Shown here: positions 24,965 to 33,678 of the stretch, piece after piece
Position numbering within the stretch: position 1 is the stretch's first letter
Layout: every line of letters begins with the position of its first letter
Assembly (NCBI RefSeq): GCF_004745865.1
Contig: NZ_SRKZ01000012.1
Coordinates: 1 to 36,888 of the forward strand
Length of the DNA: 36,888 bases
Source: Hymenobacter wooponensis
GTDB lineage: Bacteria; Bacteroidota; Bacteroidia; Cytophagales; Hymenobacteraceae
Reading direction: 5' to 3'
Position numbers and translations under genes: made by a program
Notes under the pieces: model-generated
What the model was told of the DNA's origin: nothing
The model's input: the letters and a program-made list of their open reading frames with translations, nothing else
Databases searched by the model: none

Positions 24965-26698
24965 TTAAAAATCTTGTTTCAGCCACTGCCGGAAGCTGGT
25001 CTGTTGCTCGGGCGTAGCAGCAGGAAGCTTCTCAATGCTGAATTTTTGCCAGAAACGGTGGCCAGGCTCTGCTATGAGCGGTACCGTAACCAAGCGGTTT
25101 TGCCGGAACACTGTCACTTCATGCTGTGGGGCCCCATCACTGAGTAGGCTATGAAGGTTCATGGCTACCCGGCGGCCATTTACGGCCACAATTTCGTCAT
25201 CAACGGTGAGGGCCAACGCCGCCGGGGCATCGGGTAGAATATCCGTTACCTCGGTGCGCTCGTTCTTCACTACCGTCCGAAAACCATAGATTCCTTCCGA
25301 AGCAGAGGGGTTTTCCTCAATCAGGAGGCGGCAGCCTACAAAGCTTAGTACGCGGTTCAGCGGTTCCTCAAGCGGAGCAGTACCATAAATGAACTTGTCA
25401 AAATAGGCCTGCATATCACGGCCGGCTACTTCCTTCACAATCCGGCTGTAGTCTTCCTCAGTGTAGCCCACTCCAGTTTGTCCAAACTCCGTCCACAGGC
25501 GGCGCATCACATCATCGAGGCTGCGCTTATGGTTCGAGAGCTGACGAATGGTTAAATCTAGTAATAGCGCCACCAGCGCCCCCTTGTGGTATACTGATAC
25601 TTTGCGGTCGGGTATGCCAGGCTTATAGCCATCCAGCCACAGGTCCATGCTGGCATCGGCTACTGATAGGTGGTAGCGGCCATAGTCATCATAGTGCTTG
25701 CGCAACACCGTGTTGAGCTCCTGGAAGTACTGCTCTGCGGTGCGCACCCCTGCACGGGCCAGTAGATATTCGCCGTAATAGGTGGTAATGCCTTCCGCAA
25801 TGAAGCACGTCCGGAAGTAGTTTTCCCGGGCGTAATCATAGGGCTGCATTTCCAAGGGCCGAATGCTCTTGATATTCCAGGCATGGAAGAGTTCGTGGCA
25901 GCTTACGCCTAGTAGCTCCTTGTATAAGCCCTCCGTCATCAGCAGTTCAGCTGGGCCAAGCACAATAACGGTAGAGTTAAGATGCTCTACCCCATGGTAG
26001 TGCTTGTAGGGCAGAATCTGGTTCAGGAAATGGTAATCACTAGCTGGGAACCCCCCAAACATTGTGAGCTGCTCCTGTGAGAAAGCACGGAAGTCAGCTA
26101 CCAGTCTAGGCCAGTCGACGGGGCATTCGCCTTGAATCCAGATGTAGAAGGGAATGCCCTCTACCTCATAGTTGCGGTACTGTAGCGTAGGGCTGGCAAT
26201 GAGGGGAGAGTCGGCGAGGTGGTCAAAGTTCTGGGCTTGTAATGTATTAGGCCCGCTTTGAGGCAGGCCACAGGAAAGCTGCCAGCCTTCGGGCAAGTCT
26301 AGGGCCAGCTGGCACGGCTCCTGCTGGCGGCCCTCAATGTACATGAGCGCCTGCACTGGGTTCAGGTAGAGCTGGGTTTCATCGAGCCAGGAGCCCCCAG
26401 CGTCCATCTGGTGGGCGAAAAAATTGTAACGCACTCGTACGGTGCGGCCCGCTGCATTCGTGACCTGCCAACGGTCCTTCGTGATTTTGCGCGTTACTAA
26501 TACCTCACTCGAAGCCGCGTCTTCAATGACAACATGCTGTAGCTTCTGGGCAAAATTTTGAAGCTCATATCGGCCCGGTCGCCACGCCGGGAGTTGCAGT
26601 TCCAGGGCCTGGGTAGCGTCGGCAGCCACCTCAAAGGTCATTTGTATCTGCAGGTAGAAGGTAAGCGGGTTCTCGAAGGAAGCGTAATAATGGATCAT
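24965..26698 (-). CDS. M61 family metallopeptidase with PDZ domain
   Basis: 577 aa from the ATG at 26698 (IHYYASFENPLTFYL starts the family's N-terminal beta domain; an extra 18 codons upstream are in frame). Zinc site HELFH at about 268-272 in SCHELFHAWNIKSIRP, with the third ligand Glu in FIAEGITTYYGEYLL about 30 residues later: a gluzincin of the glycyl-aminopeptidase M61 type. A C-terminal PDZ-like part has ILPDAPAALALTVDDEIVAVNGRRV. No signal peptide, so probably cytosolic, processing peptides from degraded proteins. Confidence 0.88.
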   Translation of the reverse strand: MIHYYASFENPLTFYLQIQMTFEVAADATQALELQLPAWRPGRYELQNFAQKLQHVVIEDAASSEVLVTRKITKDRWQVTNAAGRTVRVRYNFFAHQMDAGGSWLDETQLYLNPVQALMYIEGRQQEPCQLALDLPEGWQLSCGLPQSGPNTLQAQNFDHLADSPLIASPTLQYRNYEVEGIPFYIWIQGECPVDWPRLVADFRAFSQEQLTMFGGFPASDYHFLNQILPYKHYHGVEHLNSTVIVLGPAELLMTEGLYKELLGVSCHELFHAWNIKSIRPLEMQPYDYARENYFRTCFIAEGITTYYGEYLLARAGVRTAEQYFQELNTVLRKHYDDYGRYHLSVADASMDLWLDGYKPGIPDRKVSVYHKGALVALLLDLTIRQLSNHKRSLDDVMRRLWTEFGQTGVGYTEEDYSRIVKEVAGRDMQAYFDKFIYGTAPLEEPLNRVLSFVGCRLLIEENPSASEGIYGFRTVVKNERTEVTDILPDAPAALALTVDDEIVAVNGRRVAMNLHSLLSDGAPQHEVTVFRQNRLVTVPLIAEPGHRFWQKFSIEKLPAATPEQQTSFRQWLKQDF

Positions 26699-26862
26699 GG
26701 AAGCGCGAAACGGCAACTGCCGGTAAACCTGACGTAAAGCTACGAATTGCAAGGTGGTAAGCCCGGCTTTTCATACGCGTATCCGCAGAAAGCAGTGTAG
26801 CCTTGTGCCTACATGATGTAAAAGCCATTTCGGAGCAGAACAGGAAAAACCACGGTGAACCG

Positions 26863-26893
26863 TTGTCTTTTCCGATTCATCCTCTTACCTTTG
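26863..26893 (+). promoter_or_regulatory. Promoter of rpmH-rnpA operon
   Basis: TTG at 26863-26865 and TACCTTTG at 26886-26893, 20 bp apart, 37 bp before the rpmH ATG. Confidence 0.8.
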
Positions 26894-26929
26894 CCGGCCT
26901 TACCTGTCACTGAGTCACTTAACAATACC

Positions 26930-27088
26930 ATGAAACGTACTTTTCAGCCTTCGCAGCGCAAGCGCCGCAACAAGCACGGTTTCCGCTCACGCATGGAAAC
27001 CGCAAACGGCCGCAGCGTAATTGCCCGTCGTCGTGCCAAAGGCCGCAAGCGCCTGACCGTATCCGACGAAGGTCGTCATAAGCGCTAA
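26930..27088 (+). CDS. rpmH: 50S ribosomal protein L34
   Basis: 52 aa. MKRTFQPSQRKRRNKHGFRS and RMETANGRSVIARRRAKGRK are the full L34 signature; very basic. Start at 26930 rather than earlier upstream codons. First gene of rpmH-rnpA; the S41 protease gene follows. Confidence 0.97.
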   Translation: MKRTFQPSQRKRRNKHGFRSRMETANGRSVIARRRAKGRKRLTVSDEGRHKR

Positions 27089-27122
27089 GCCGCTGACGGC
27101 CTCCGCCGCACCGCTCCTGACG

Positions 27123-27548
27123 ATGAATTCTACGCCGGGCGCGCGCTCCTATTCGTTTCCGAAAGAAGAACACTTGTGCCGCAAGAAGCTCATTGACGAG
27201 CTCTTCGGTCGGGGTTCTTCTTTTGGTTTATACCCCCTTCGCATAGTGTGGCTGCCTACGCCGGAGCCCACAACCGTGCCACCCCAGGTGCTAGTGAGCG
27301 TAAGCAAGCGCAACTTTAAGCGCGCCGTCGACCGCAATTACTTTAAGCGTCTCATGCGGGAGGCCTACCGTCTCAACAAATATCGGCTGCTAGAGGCGGA
27401 GGGCGGGCACCGCGTAGGCCAGTTAGCAATTATCTATACCGGTAAGGAAAAAAAGCCTTTCACGCTGGTCGAAAAAAAATTAATTTCAGGGCTAGAGCGT
27501 TTGCTGATGGATGCCCCTCCAACATCTGGGATGGCGTCTCCTTCGTAG
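27123..27548 (+). CDS. rnpA: Ribonuclease P protein component
   Basis: 141 aa. Protein subunit that helps the RNase P RNA trim tRNA 5' ends. FPKEEHLCRKKLIDELFGRG, VLVSVSKRNFKRAVDRNYFKRLMREAYR (the RNR motif that binds the RNA) and GQLAIIYTGKEKKPF fit the family. Follows rpmH by 34 bp, the conserved order. The C-terminal tail after LERLL is short. Confidence 0.95.
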   Translation: MNSTPGARSYSFPKEEHLCRKKLIDELFGRGSSFGLYPLRIVWLPTPEPTTVPPQVLVSVSKRNFKRAVDRNYFKRLMREAYRLNKYRLLEAEGGHRVGQLAIIYTGKEKKPFTLVEKKLISGLERLLMDAPPTSGMASPS

Positions 27549-27571
27549 GATAGATCTCTGCTGCCCCGTCT

Positions 27572-29281
27572 ATGCGTAAAAAATCCTTGGCTGCTGCCGC
27601 ACTGCTCGGCGGTGCAGCCCTACTCGTATCCTTCCGCTCGGCCTCCGAGAACGAGCGGTATTTCGAAATTGCTAAAAACCTCGACATTTTCGCCACCTTG
27701 TTTCGGGAGGTGAATACCTATTATGTCGATGAAATACCGCCGGCAAAAATGGTGAAGACGGGAATTGACGCGATGCTAAAATCGCTCGACCCCTACACCA
27801 ACTACATCCCGGAGGACGATATTGAGGACTTCCGCACCATGACTACTGGCCAGTACGGCGGTATTGGGGCAATTGTGGTGAAGCGCAACGGTAAAACCGT
27901 AGTGCAAGCTGCCTACGAAGGCTATCCGGCTCAGAAAGCAGGCCTACTACCCGGCGACGAGATTCTGAGTATCAATGGTGTGGCCGTTGATAAAAAGACC
28001 AATTCCGATATCAGCAAGCTGCTGAAGGGGCAGGCCAACTCTCAGGTAAAACTGCTCGTGACTCGCTACGGTCAGGAAGCCCCCGCCGAAATCGTTATTA
28101 CTCGTGATAAGATTCAGGTGGAGAACGTGCCTTACTACGGCATGCTGACCCCTGAAATCGGTTACTTCCAACTTTCAGGCTTTACGGTTGATGCAGGTAA
28201 GGAAGTTCGGTTGGCTGTGTCTAAGCTAAAAGAGCAAGGCGCCAAAAAGCTGGTGTTTGATATTCGTGATAACCCCGGGGGCCTACTAAACGAGTCGGTT
28301 AACATTGCCAACCTGTTCGTAGATAAGGGACTCGATATTGTAAGTACCAAGGGTAAGGTTACGGAGTGGAACAAGACCTATAAGGCTCTGGATGCCCCCC
28401 TGGATACGCAAATGCCCATGGTGATTATTACTTCCAACCGCTCAGCCTCGGCTTCCGAAATTGTATCGGGCGTGTTGCAGGACTACGACCGTGCCGTATT
28501 GGTAGGGGAGCGGACCTTCGGCAAAGGGTTAGTGCAGGCCACGCGCCCACTGAGCTATAACTCGCAGCTGAAAGTAACCACGGCTAAATACTACATCCCG
28601 AGCGGCCGTTGCATCCAGGAAATCGACTACAGCCACCGGGCCGATGATGGTACGCTAGGCAAGGTGCCAGATTCTCTGCGCACTTCCTTCAAAACTCAAG
28701 CTGGCCGCACGGTATATGATGGTGGTGGGGTAGCACCCGATGTGGAGGTGCAGGACCGCGAAATTGCTGACATCACGCGGGTACTGTTGCAAAAGAGCTA
28801 CCTCTTCGACTACGCTACCCGCTTCCGGGCTGAGCACGCCACTATCTCCCCGGCCCGTCAGTTCGCCTTATCCGACGCCGATTACCAGAAGTTCGTTGAT
28901 TACCTGAAGAACAAGGATATCAACTACAGCACTGATGCAGAGAAGGCGTTAGCTGACCTCACCAAAAAGGTGAAGGACGAAAAACACTACGACGACGTGA
29001 AGACCGAGCTGGAAGCTATGCGCCGCAAGGTTTCCACCAACAAAAGCAACGACTTAATGCGCTTCAAGCCCGAAATCAAGGAGCTGCTGGAGCAGGAAAT
29101 CGTGTCGCGTTACTACTTCCAGAAAGGCAGCGTAGAAGCCACCTTCGACGACGACCCCAACATTCTGATGGCCATGAACGTGCTCAACGATCAGTCGCGC
29201 TACGCGGCTTTGTTGAAGCCCGGTACTGTAGAAGCCAAAACTCGACCCGAAGCCAAGCGTAGCACGGCCGGAGGTAAATAA
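27572..29281 (+). CDS. S41 (C-terminal processing) serine protease
   Basis: 569 aa. Signal or anchor MRKKSLAAAALLGGAALLVSF, so periplasmic. S41 domain: an N-terminal helical part (EVNTYYVDEIPPAKMVKTGIDAMLKSLDPYTNYIP), a PDZ domain (about 90-170, GLLPGDEILSINGV), LVFDIRDNPGGLLNESV, then the catalytic block SNRSASASEIVSG with the nucleophile Ser293 and general base Lys318 in GERTFGKGLVQ. It cleaves proteins after exposed C-termini, as CtpA does. Third gene after rpmH-rnpA, 23 bp downstream; a terminator follows the stop. Confidence 0.9.
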   Translation: MRKKSLAAAALLGGAALLVSFRSASENERYFEIAKNLDIFATLFREVNTYYVDEIPPAKMVKTGIDAMLKSLDPYTNYIPEDDIEDFRTMTTGQYGGIGAIVVKRNGKTVVQAAYEGYPAQKAGLLPGDEILSINGVAVDKKTNSDISKLLKGQANSQVKLLVTRYGQEAPAEIVITRDKIQVENVPYYGMLTPEIGYFQLSGFTVDAGKEVRLAVSKLKEQGAKKLVFDIRDNPGGLLNESVNIANLFVDKGLDIVSTKGKVTEWNKTYKALDAPLDTQMPMVIITSNRSASASEIVSGVLQDYDRAVLVGERTFGKGLVQATRPLSYNSQLKVTTAKYYIPSGRCIQEIDYSHRADDGTLGKVPDSLRTSFKTQAGRTVYDGGGVAPDVEVQDREIADITRVLLQKSYLFDYATRFRAEHATISPARQFALSDADYQKFVDYLKNKDINYSTDAEKALADLTKKVKDEKHYDDVKTELEAMRRKVSTNKSNDLMRFKPEIKELLEQEIVSRYYFQKGSVEATFDDDPNILMAMNVLNDQSRYAALLKPGTVEAKTRPEAKRSTAGGK

Positions 29282-29298
29282 GGAGCCAAGAATTGTAG

Positions 29299-29337
29299 AA
29301 CAGAAAAGCAGCCTCATATTGGGGCTGCTTTTCTGTT
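29299..29337 (+). terminator. Terminator of the rpmH-rnpA-protease operon
   Basis: 15-bp arms AACAGAAAAGCAGCC and complement, 9-nt loop, with T-rich flank, 18 bp after the S41 stop. Confidence 0.85.
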
Positions 29338-29350
29338 TGATATAGTTTTT

Positions 29351-29914
29351 ATGAAGGATTTAGCTTTACGAGTGAAGCATTGGCAAGTGTTCCTATTTCT
29401 ATTGGCTCCCCATGTTGCATCATGGTACATTACTGATGTGTCAATAGATAGGACAGTAGGCCTAGTGAGTTTACTCTGTCTCCTGACGTGGTTGGTATCG
29501 TTGGTTATTTCAATAAGTCAGATAAGACCTGATTTGAGCGGTTACAATGTGAACCGATTCTTGATCAATGCTTTCGTGGTAGTCACTGCATGGGCGTATA
29601 GTGCCATAAGCGAAGACCCCAACTTTTACATTTCGGCCAACCACTGGAAGGCCTCTGGGCCAGGAGCATTAATATTCTTTTACTGCGTCTTCGCTTACCT
29701 GCATATCCATTGGTTTCCAGCGTCACTGCTAAAAGCAACTGAAACAGGCCTACGCCCTGATATTAGCCAAGGCATAGTAGGGTTCTTATTGTGCTTCTTC
29801 TGGCCCATAGGCGTATAGGTAATTCAGCCCCGATTAAATAAACTGTGGGAGGATCAGCAGTGGGAGCAGCAGACTATTCAACGCTTAGGCACCAGTGAAG
29901 AAATGTCACTGTAG
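29351..29914 (+). pseudogene. Membrane protein gene with in-frame stop
   Basis: The open part (29351-29818, 155 aa) is a membrane protein with about four hydrophobic segments (VFLFLLAPHVASWYI, TVGLVSLLCLLTWLVSLVISI, LINAFVVVTAWAY, ALIFFYCVFAYLHIHW, GIVGFLLCFFWPIGV). A TAG at 29816-29818 ends it right after a membrane segment, yet 31 more codons continue in the same frame to 29914: VIQPRLNKLWEDQQWEQQT and on. This looks like the natural hydrophilic C-terminal tail, with a Trp codon changed to TAG. It may be a genuine short gene, so call the nonsense change probable. No family recognised. Confidence 0.5.
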
Positions 29915-29934
29915 ATGCTTCCGCATAGCAACAG

Positions 29935-29942
29935 TACCTTTG
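29935..29942 (+). promoter_or_regulatory. -7 box of tsaB
   Basis: TACCTTTG ending 4 bp before the tsaB ATG; near leaderless. Confidence 0.75.
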
Positions 29943-29946
29943 CTCT

Positions 29947-30645
29947 ATGTCTACGTTGCTGCTTTCCCTTGAAACCTCATCTCCTGTTTGTTCTGTTGCC
30001 CTGCACCGAGTGGCCGATGGAAGCCTCGTAGGCCAGTCGGAACTGCGGCTGGAGAAGTCGCATTCTTCTCACTTGAGCGTGCTGATTAGCCAGTTACTCG
30101 AAAATAGCGGGCATGCTTTGCAAGATTTGGCGGCCGTGGCTTTATCAGATGGACCAGGCTCTTACACTGGCCTACGCATTGGCGCCGCCGCAGGCAAAGG
30201 TTTGTGTTACGCCCTGGATATTCCATTACTGGCTGTAAGCACGCTACAAAGCTTAGCATATCAGGTAGCTACTACCACCGCTTGGCCGGAGCAGTTTCTG
30301 TATTGCCCCATGCTGGATGCACGACGGATGGAAGTGTACGGCGCTGTATACACGCACACTGGCGAAGAAGTACTGGCCCCCACGCCGCTCCTGTTAGATG
30401 CCGATACTCTGGCCGAACAAATGGCCCACCATCGGTTGTTATTCTTTGGCAGTGGGGCGGCAAAGTTTCAGCCGCTTCTCGCAACTACTGCGCAAGCGGG
30501 CTTTCTAACTGGGGTGGTACCTTCTGCGGTTGCGGTAGGAGCCCTCGGAGTAGGGGCCTACCAGCGCCAGGAGTTCCGGGATGTGGCCTACTACGAGCCC
30601 TTCTACCTTAAAGAAGTATACACCACAACGCCTAAAGCCAAGTAA
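29947..30645 (+). CDS. tsaB: tRNA threonylcarbamoyl adenosine biosynthesis protein TsaB
   Basis: 232 aa, typical length. Inactive ASKHA-fold partner of TsaD in t6A37 synthesis. N-terminal LLSLETSSPVCSVAL, LRLEKSHSSHLSVLI, ALSDGPGSYTGLRIGAAAGKGLCYAL and MLDARRMEVYGAVY are the family hallmarks (DGPGSYTGLRIG). Preceded by its own -7 box; 84 bp before the DUF2480 gene. Confidence 0.94.
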   Translation: MSTLLLSLETSSPVCSVALHRVADGSLVGQSELRLEKSHSSHLSVLISQLLENSGHALQDLAAVALSDGPGSYTGLRIGAAAGKGLCYALDIPLLAVSTLQSLAYQVATTTAWPEQFLYCPMLDARRMEVYGAVYTHTGEEVLAPTPLLLDADTLAEQMAHHRLLFFGSGAAKFQPLLATTAQAGFLTGVVPSAVAVGALGVGAYQRQEFRDVAYYEPFYLKEVYTTTPKAK

Positions 30646-30729
30646 GCCTAATCACTAGGCACCTTTGCGCAACTGGCCTCGCTTTTACAACATCGCCCAA
30701 AACTGCCCGCTCTCAGCAGGTATTGCATC

Positions 30730-31242
30730 ATGGAAGAAATCATCAACCGCGTAGCGCAAAGCGCTCTTACCTCGCTCAATCTGGAGGAGCTGTTGCACCC
30801 CGGTGAGCGGGTGGTGTACGATATTAAAGACAACTTATTCCACGGTCTTATCCTGCGCGAAAAGGACTTCCGGGAATTCATTAAAACACACGACTGGGCT
30901 CAGTACGACGGTAAGAACGTCGCCATTGTTTGCTCAGCCGATGCCATTGTACCCACATGGGCTTACATGCTATTAGCTACTAAGCTGCAGGGCCACGCTC
31001 ACCGCTACGTCTTCGGCAACCTAGAGGCGCTGGAGCAGGAGCTGTTCCACGAAGCCATTGCTAAGATTGACGCGGAGGAGTATCGCGACGCAAAAGTGGT
31101 AGTGAAAGGCTGTGGCTCTATTCCGGTACCCACTTACGCCTATGTAGCCATCATGCAGAAGCTCTTGCCAGTGGCCGCTAGCGTTATGTACGGCGAGCCT
31201 TGCAGCACCGTACCCCTCTACAAGCGGCCCAAAGTGGCCTAG
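30730..31242 (+). CDS. DUF2480 family protein
   Basis: 170 aa. Recognised by EEIINRVAQSALTSLNLEELL, VVYDIKDNLFHGLILREKDFREFIKTHDW, NVAIVCSADAIVPTWAYMLLATKL and KGCGSIPVPTYAYVAIMQKLLP...MYGEPCSTVPLYKR. Function unknown; a Bacteroidota-restricted cytosolic family. Confidence 0.88.
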   Translation: MEEIINRVAQSALTSLNLEELLHPGERVVYDIKDNLFHGLILREKDFREFIKTHDWAQYDGKNVAIVCSADAIVPTWAYMLLATKLQGHAHRYVFGNLEALEQELFHEAIAKIDAEEYRDAKVVVKGCGSIPVPTYAYVAIMQKLLPVAASVMYGEPCSTVPLYKRPKVA

Positions 31243-31262
31243 CGCGGAATCACCCGAATAAC

Positions 31263-31386
31263 CACCCGTCATCCTGAAGCTCAACGCAGGAGCTGGTTAC
31301 GTAAGAGCAGCATAGGCCAGAGAAAACTGGTCTAGGAGTTCCGCTCTCACAGGCCAGAATCTGCTATTGACTCACGATGACGGGTG
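31263..31386. repeat. Nested inverted-repeat element (REP/MITE-like)
   Basis: Outer arms CACCCGTCATC and GATGACGGGTG (11 bp, perfect) enclose about 100 nt that fold further (AGAGC/GCTCT, TAGGCCAG-AGAAAA-CTGGTCTA with one wobble). The CGTCATCCTGA start resembles short intergenic repeats common in Hymenobacter-like genomes. It fills the gap before the permease gene; the right end runs into TTTTT and could terminate transcription. Confidence 0.55.
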
Positions 31387-31419
31387 TTTTTCTTCATATT
31401 TAGGCCAAAATCAACCTGC

Positions 31420-32757
31420 ATGCCATCAGAAGCCCCCGCCACATCCTACAAAATCAGCGTCCTCACGGGTATTGCCATTGTGGTGGCCAGCATGGTAGGA
31501 ACGGGGGTATTTACCAGCCTGGGGTTTCAGGTGTTGGGTATTCAAAGTGGCTTTGCCCTACTGATGTTGTGGGCGGTAGGTGGTGTTATTGCCCTCTGCG
31601 GTGCCCTCTGCTACGGCGAGCTGGCCGCTGCCATGCCCCGCTCAGGCGGTGAGTATCATTACCTTTCCCAAATCTATCACCCGGTTCTGGGCTTTTTATC
31701 GGGGTGGGTATCTGCTACAGTGGGGTTTGCGGCTCCTACTGCGTTGGCCGCCATGGCGCTGGGGAAGTACACGCAAAGCGTGTGGCCTAGCGTATCGCCC
31801 ATGGTGCTTTCTGTCGGCGTTGTTTTCGCTCTGACAGTAGTACACGCGCTAAGCCGCCAAGTGGGGAGCCGCTTGCAGGTAGTGATTACCTCTGTGAAGG
31901 TAGTAGTGCTGGTAGCCTTTATTGGGGCGGGACTAGTAGTAGCCACGCCGCAGCCGCTGGCGTTTCTGCCGCACACATCTTCCGACTGGCACCAACTACT
32001 TAGCCCAGCTTTTGCTATCTCATTAATCTATGTCTCCTACGCTTACTCGGGCTGGAACGCGGCGGTGTACCTCACTGGGGAAGTGCAAAACCCCCAGCGT
32101 AACCTGCCCCGAATTTTGCTGATTGGCACCGCCATTGTGCTTTGCCTATACGTGGGCCTCAACTTCGTCTTTCTGTATTCTACTCCCATTTCTAAGCTAG
32201 CGGGGCAGGTAGAAGTAGGATTTGTGGCGGCTACCACCTTGTTTGGGATAGGGGTGGGCCGGCTGATGGGCGCCGTTATTGCCGTGCTGCTGGTTTCTAC
32301 CATTAGCTCCATGATTTTTGCTGGCCCTCGGATTGTGCAGGTGATGGGGGAGGATTTAGCTCCCCTGCGGCCCCTGGCTCAGGTAAGCCGCCAAGGAATT
32401 CCGGTGCGAGCCATGCTTTTTCAGCTGGCCCTCACCCTGTTATTTATTGTATCGGCCACGTTTGAGGCGGTGTTGGTTTATGCTGGGTTTATCCTGAGCT
32501 TGTTCACCTTCCTCACGGTGCTAGGCCTGTTTGTGCTGCGGGTGCGCCGCCCCAATCTGCCGCGGCCCTACCGTACGTGGGGGTACCCCATCACGCCTCT
32601 GCTCTTCTTAGGCCTCAACGGCTGGACGCTGTGGTTCCTGGCTCACGATAAACCCCTGGAAACCTGCTACGGGCTGCTCACCCTGGCGGCGGGCCTCATC
32701 ATCTACTTCTTAGGCCAGTGGGCTACGCATCGGTTCGTAGGGTTGGGCCGTACGTGA
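31420..32757 (+). CDS. APC-family amino acid permease
   Basis: 445 aa from the ATG at 31420 (an earlier start at 31384 adds an atypical FFFIFRPKS). About twelve membrane helices. Family marks: SVLTGIAIVVASMVGTGVFTSLGFQ in helix 1 (the GTGVF unwound region), ELAAAMPRSGGEYHYLSQIYHP, and the AYSGWNAAVYLTGEVQNPQRNLPRIL block. Imports amino acids or related amines using the proton gradient; substrate not specified. The gene for an ion channel follows 18 bp later in the same direction, so both may be co-expressed. Confidence 0.88.
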   Translation: MPSEAPATSYKISVLTGIAIVVASMVGTGVFTSLGFQVLGIQSGFALLMLWAVGGVIALCGALCYGELAAAMPRSGGEYHYLSQIYHPVLGFLSGWVSATVGFAAPTALAAMALGKYTQSVWPSVSPMVLSVGVVFALTVVHALSRQVGSRLQVVITSVKVVVLVAFIGAGLVVATPQPLAFLPHTSSDWHQLLSPAFAISLIYVSYAYSGWNAAVYLTGEVQNPQRNLPRILLIGTAIVLCLYVGLNFVFLYSTPISKLAGQVEVGFVAATTLFGIGVGRLMGAVIAVLLVSTISSMIFAGPRIVQVMGEDLAPLRPLAQVSRQGIPVRAMLFQLALTLLFIVSATFEAVLVYAGFILSLFTFLTVLGLFVLRVRRPNLPRPYRTWGYPITPLLFLGLNGWTLWFLAHDKPLETCYGLLTLAAGLIIYFLGQWATHRFVGLGRT

Positions 32758-32775
32758 GTTTATTTCTGCACATGT

Positions 32776-33609
32776 ATGGAAGCTAGCCCTCAGCCTACTA
32801 GTCCCGGCTGGCGCCTCCGGGCATACAGCATCATCTTTGAGTCAGATACGCCAGCCGGCCGCACATTTGATATTGTGCTGCTATGTGCTATTCTCCTGAG
32901 TGTACTAGCGGTAATGCTGGAGAGTGTGCACCGTATTAACTCATTGTATGGGCCTACTTTACGGGCAATAGAGTGGGTATTTACCGTGCTCTTCCTTATA
33001 GAGTATGTCGCTCGTTTAATAGTAGTGCGTAGGCCACTCACGTACGCTTTGAGCCTACTAGGAATTATCGACTTTCTATCGGTAGTGCCCACGCTCATCA
33101 GCTTGGCGTTAGCCGGAAGTCAGTACCTGCTCGTTATCCGGACGCTTCGACTCCTGCGGGTTTTCCGGATTTTCAAGCTAGGCCAGTTTGTGGGAGAAGG
33201 AGAGTTTATCGTCCGGGCACTTAAAGCCAGTCGGTTCAAAATACTAGTGTTCCTCACCGCTGTGCTCACTTTAGTTATTGTCATCGGTACGCTCATGTAC
33301 GTGGTAGAAGGGGGGCAAAACGGGTTTACCAGCATTCCGCAAAGTATTTACTGGGCCATTGTAACCCTTACCACAGTCGGGTATGGTGATATCTCTCCGG
33401 TTACTGTGCTAGGAAGAACGTTGGCTTCTATCCTCATGATTTTAGGTTACGCCATTATTGCCGTACCCACCGGGATAGTATCAGCGCAAATGGCTACCCC
33501 GTCGGCGGCGGCTCCTCCCGCCTATAAGCAGGTTATCTGCCACGTGTGCCAGGCCACCGACCATAAGCCCGAAGCGGAATACTGCTGGCGCTGCGGCGAG
33601 AAGCTCTAG
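32776..33609 (+). CDS. Voltage-gated-type potassium channel with zinc ribbon
   Basis: 277 aa. Six-segment ion channel: S1-S3 in residues 25-110, S4 with spaced arginines (LLVIRTLRLLRVFRIFKLG, about 118-136), pore helix and selectivity filter TLTTVGYGDISP near 198-209, then S6 (LASILMILGYAIIAVPTGIVSA). The tail carries CHVC...CWRC (C255, C258, C270, C273), a zinc-ribbon tetracysteine, an uncommon cytoplasmic end. Inferred K+ selectivity from the GYG filter. 18 bp after the permease gene, so probably one operon. Confidence 0.9.
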   Translation: MEASPQPTSPGWRLRAYSIIFESDTPAGRTFDIVLLCAILLSVLAVMLESVHRINSLYGPTLRAIEWVFTVLFLIEYVARLIVVRRPLTYALSLLGIIDFLSVVPTLISLALAGSQYLLVIRTLRLLRVFRIFKLGQFVGEGEFIVRALKASRFKILVFLTAVLTLVIVIGTLMYVVEGGQNGFTSIPQSIYWAIVTLTTVGYGDISPVTVLGRTLASILMILGYAIIAVPTGIVSAQMATPSAAAPPAYKQVICHVCQATDHKPEAEYCWRCGEKL

Positions 33610-33678
33610 TGGTGGCCGCGTATAGCGGAGCTACAACGGTTTGTTTACTTTCGCCCTCCGCACCTTCCTTTCAATCTC

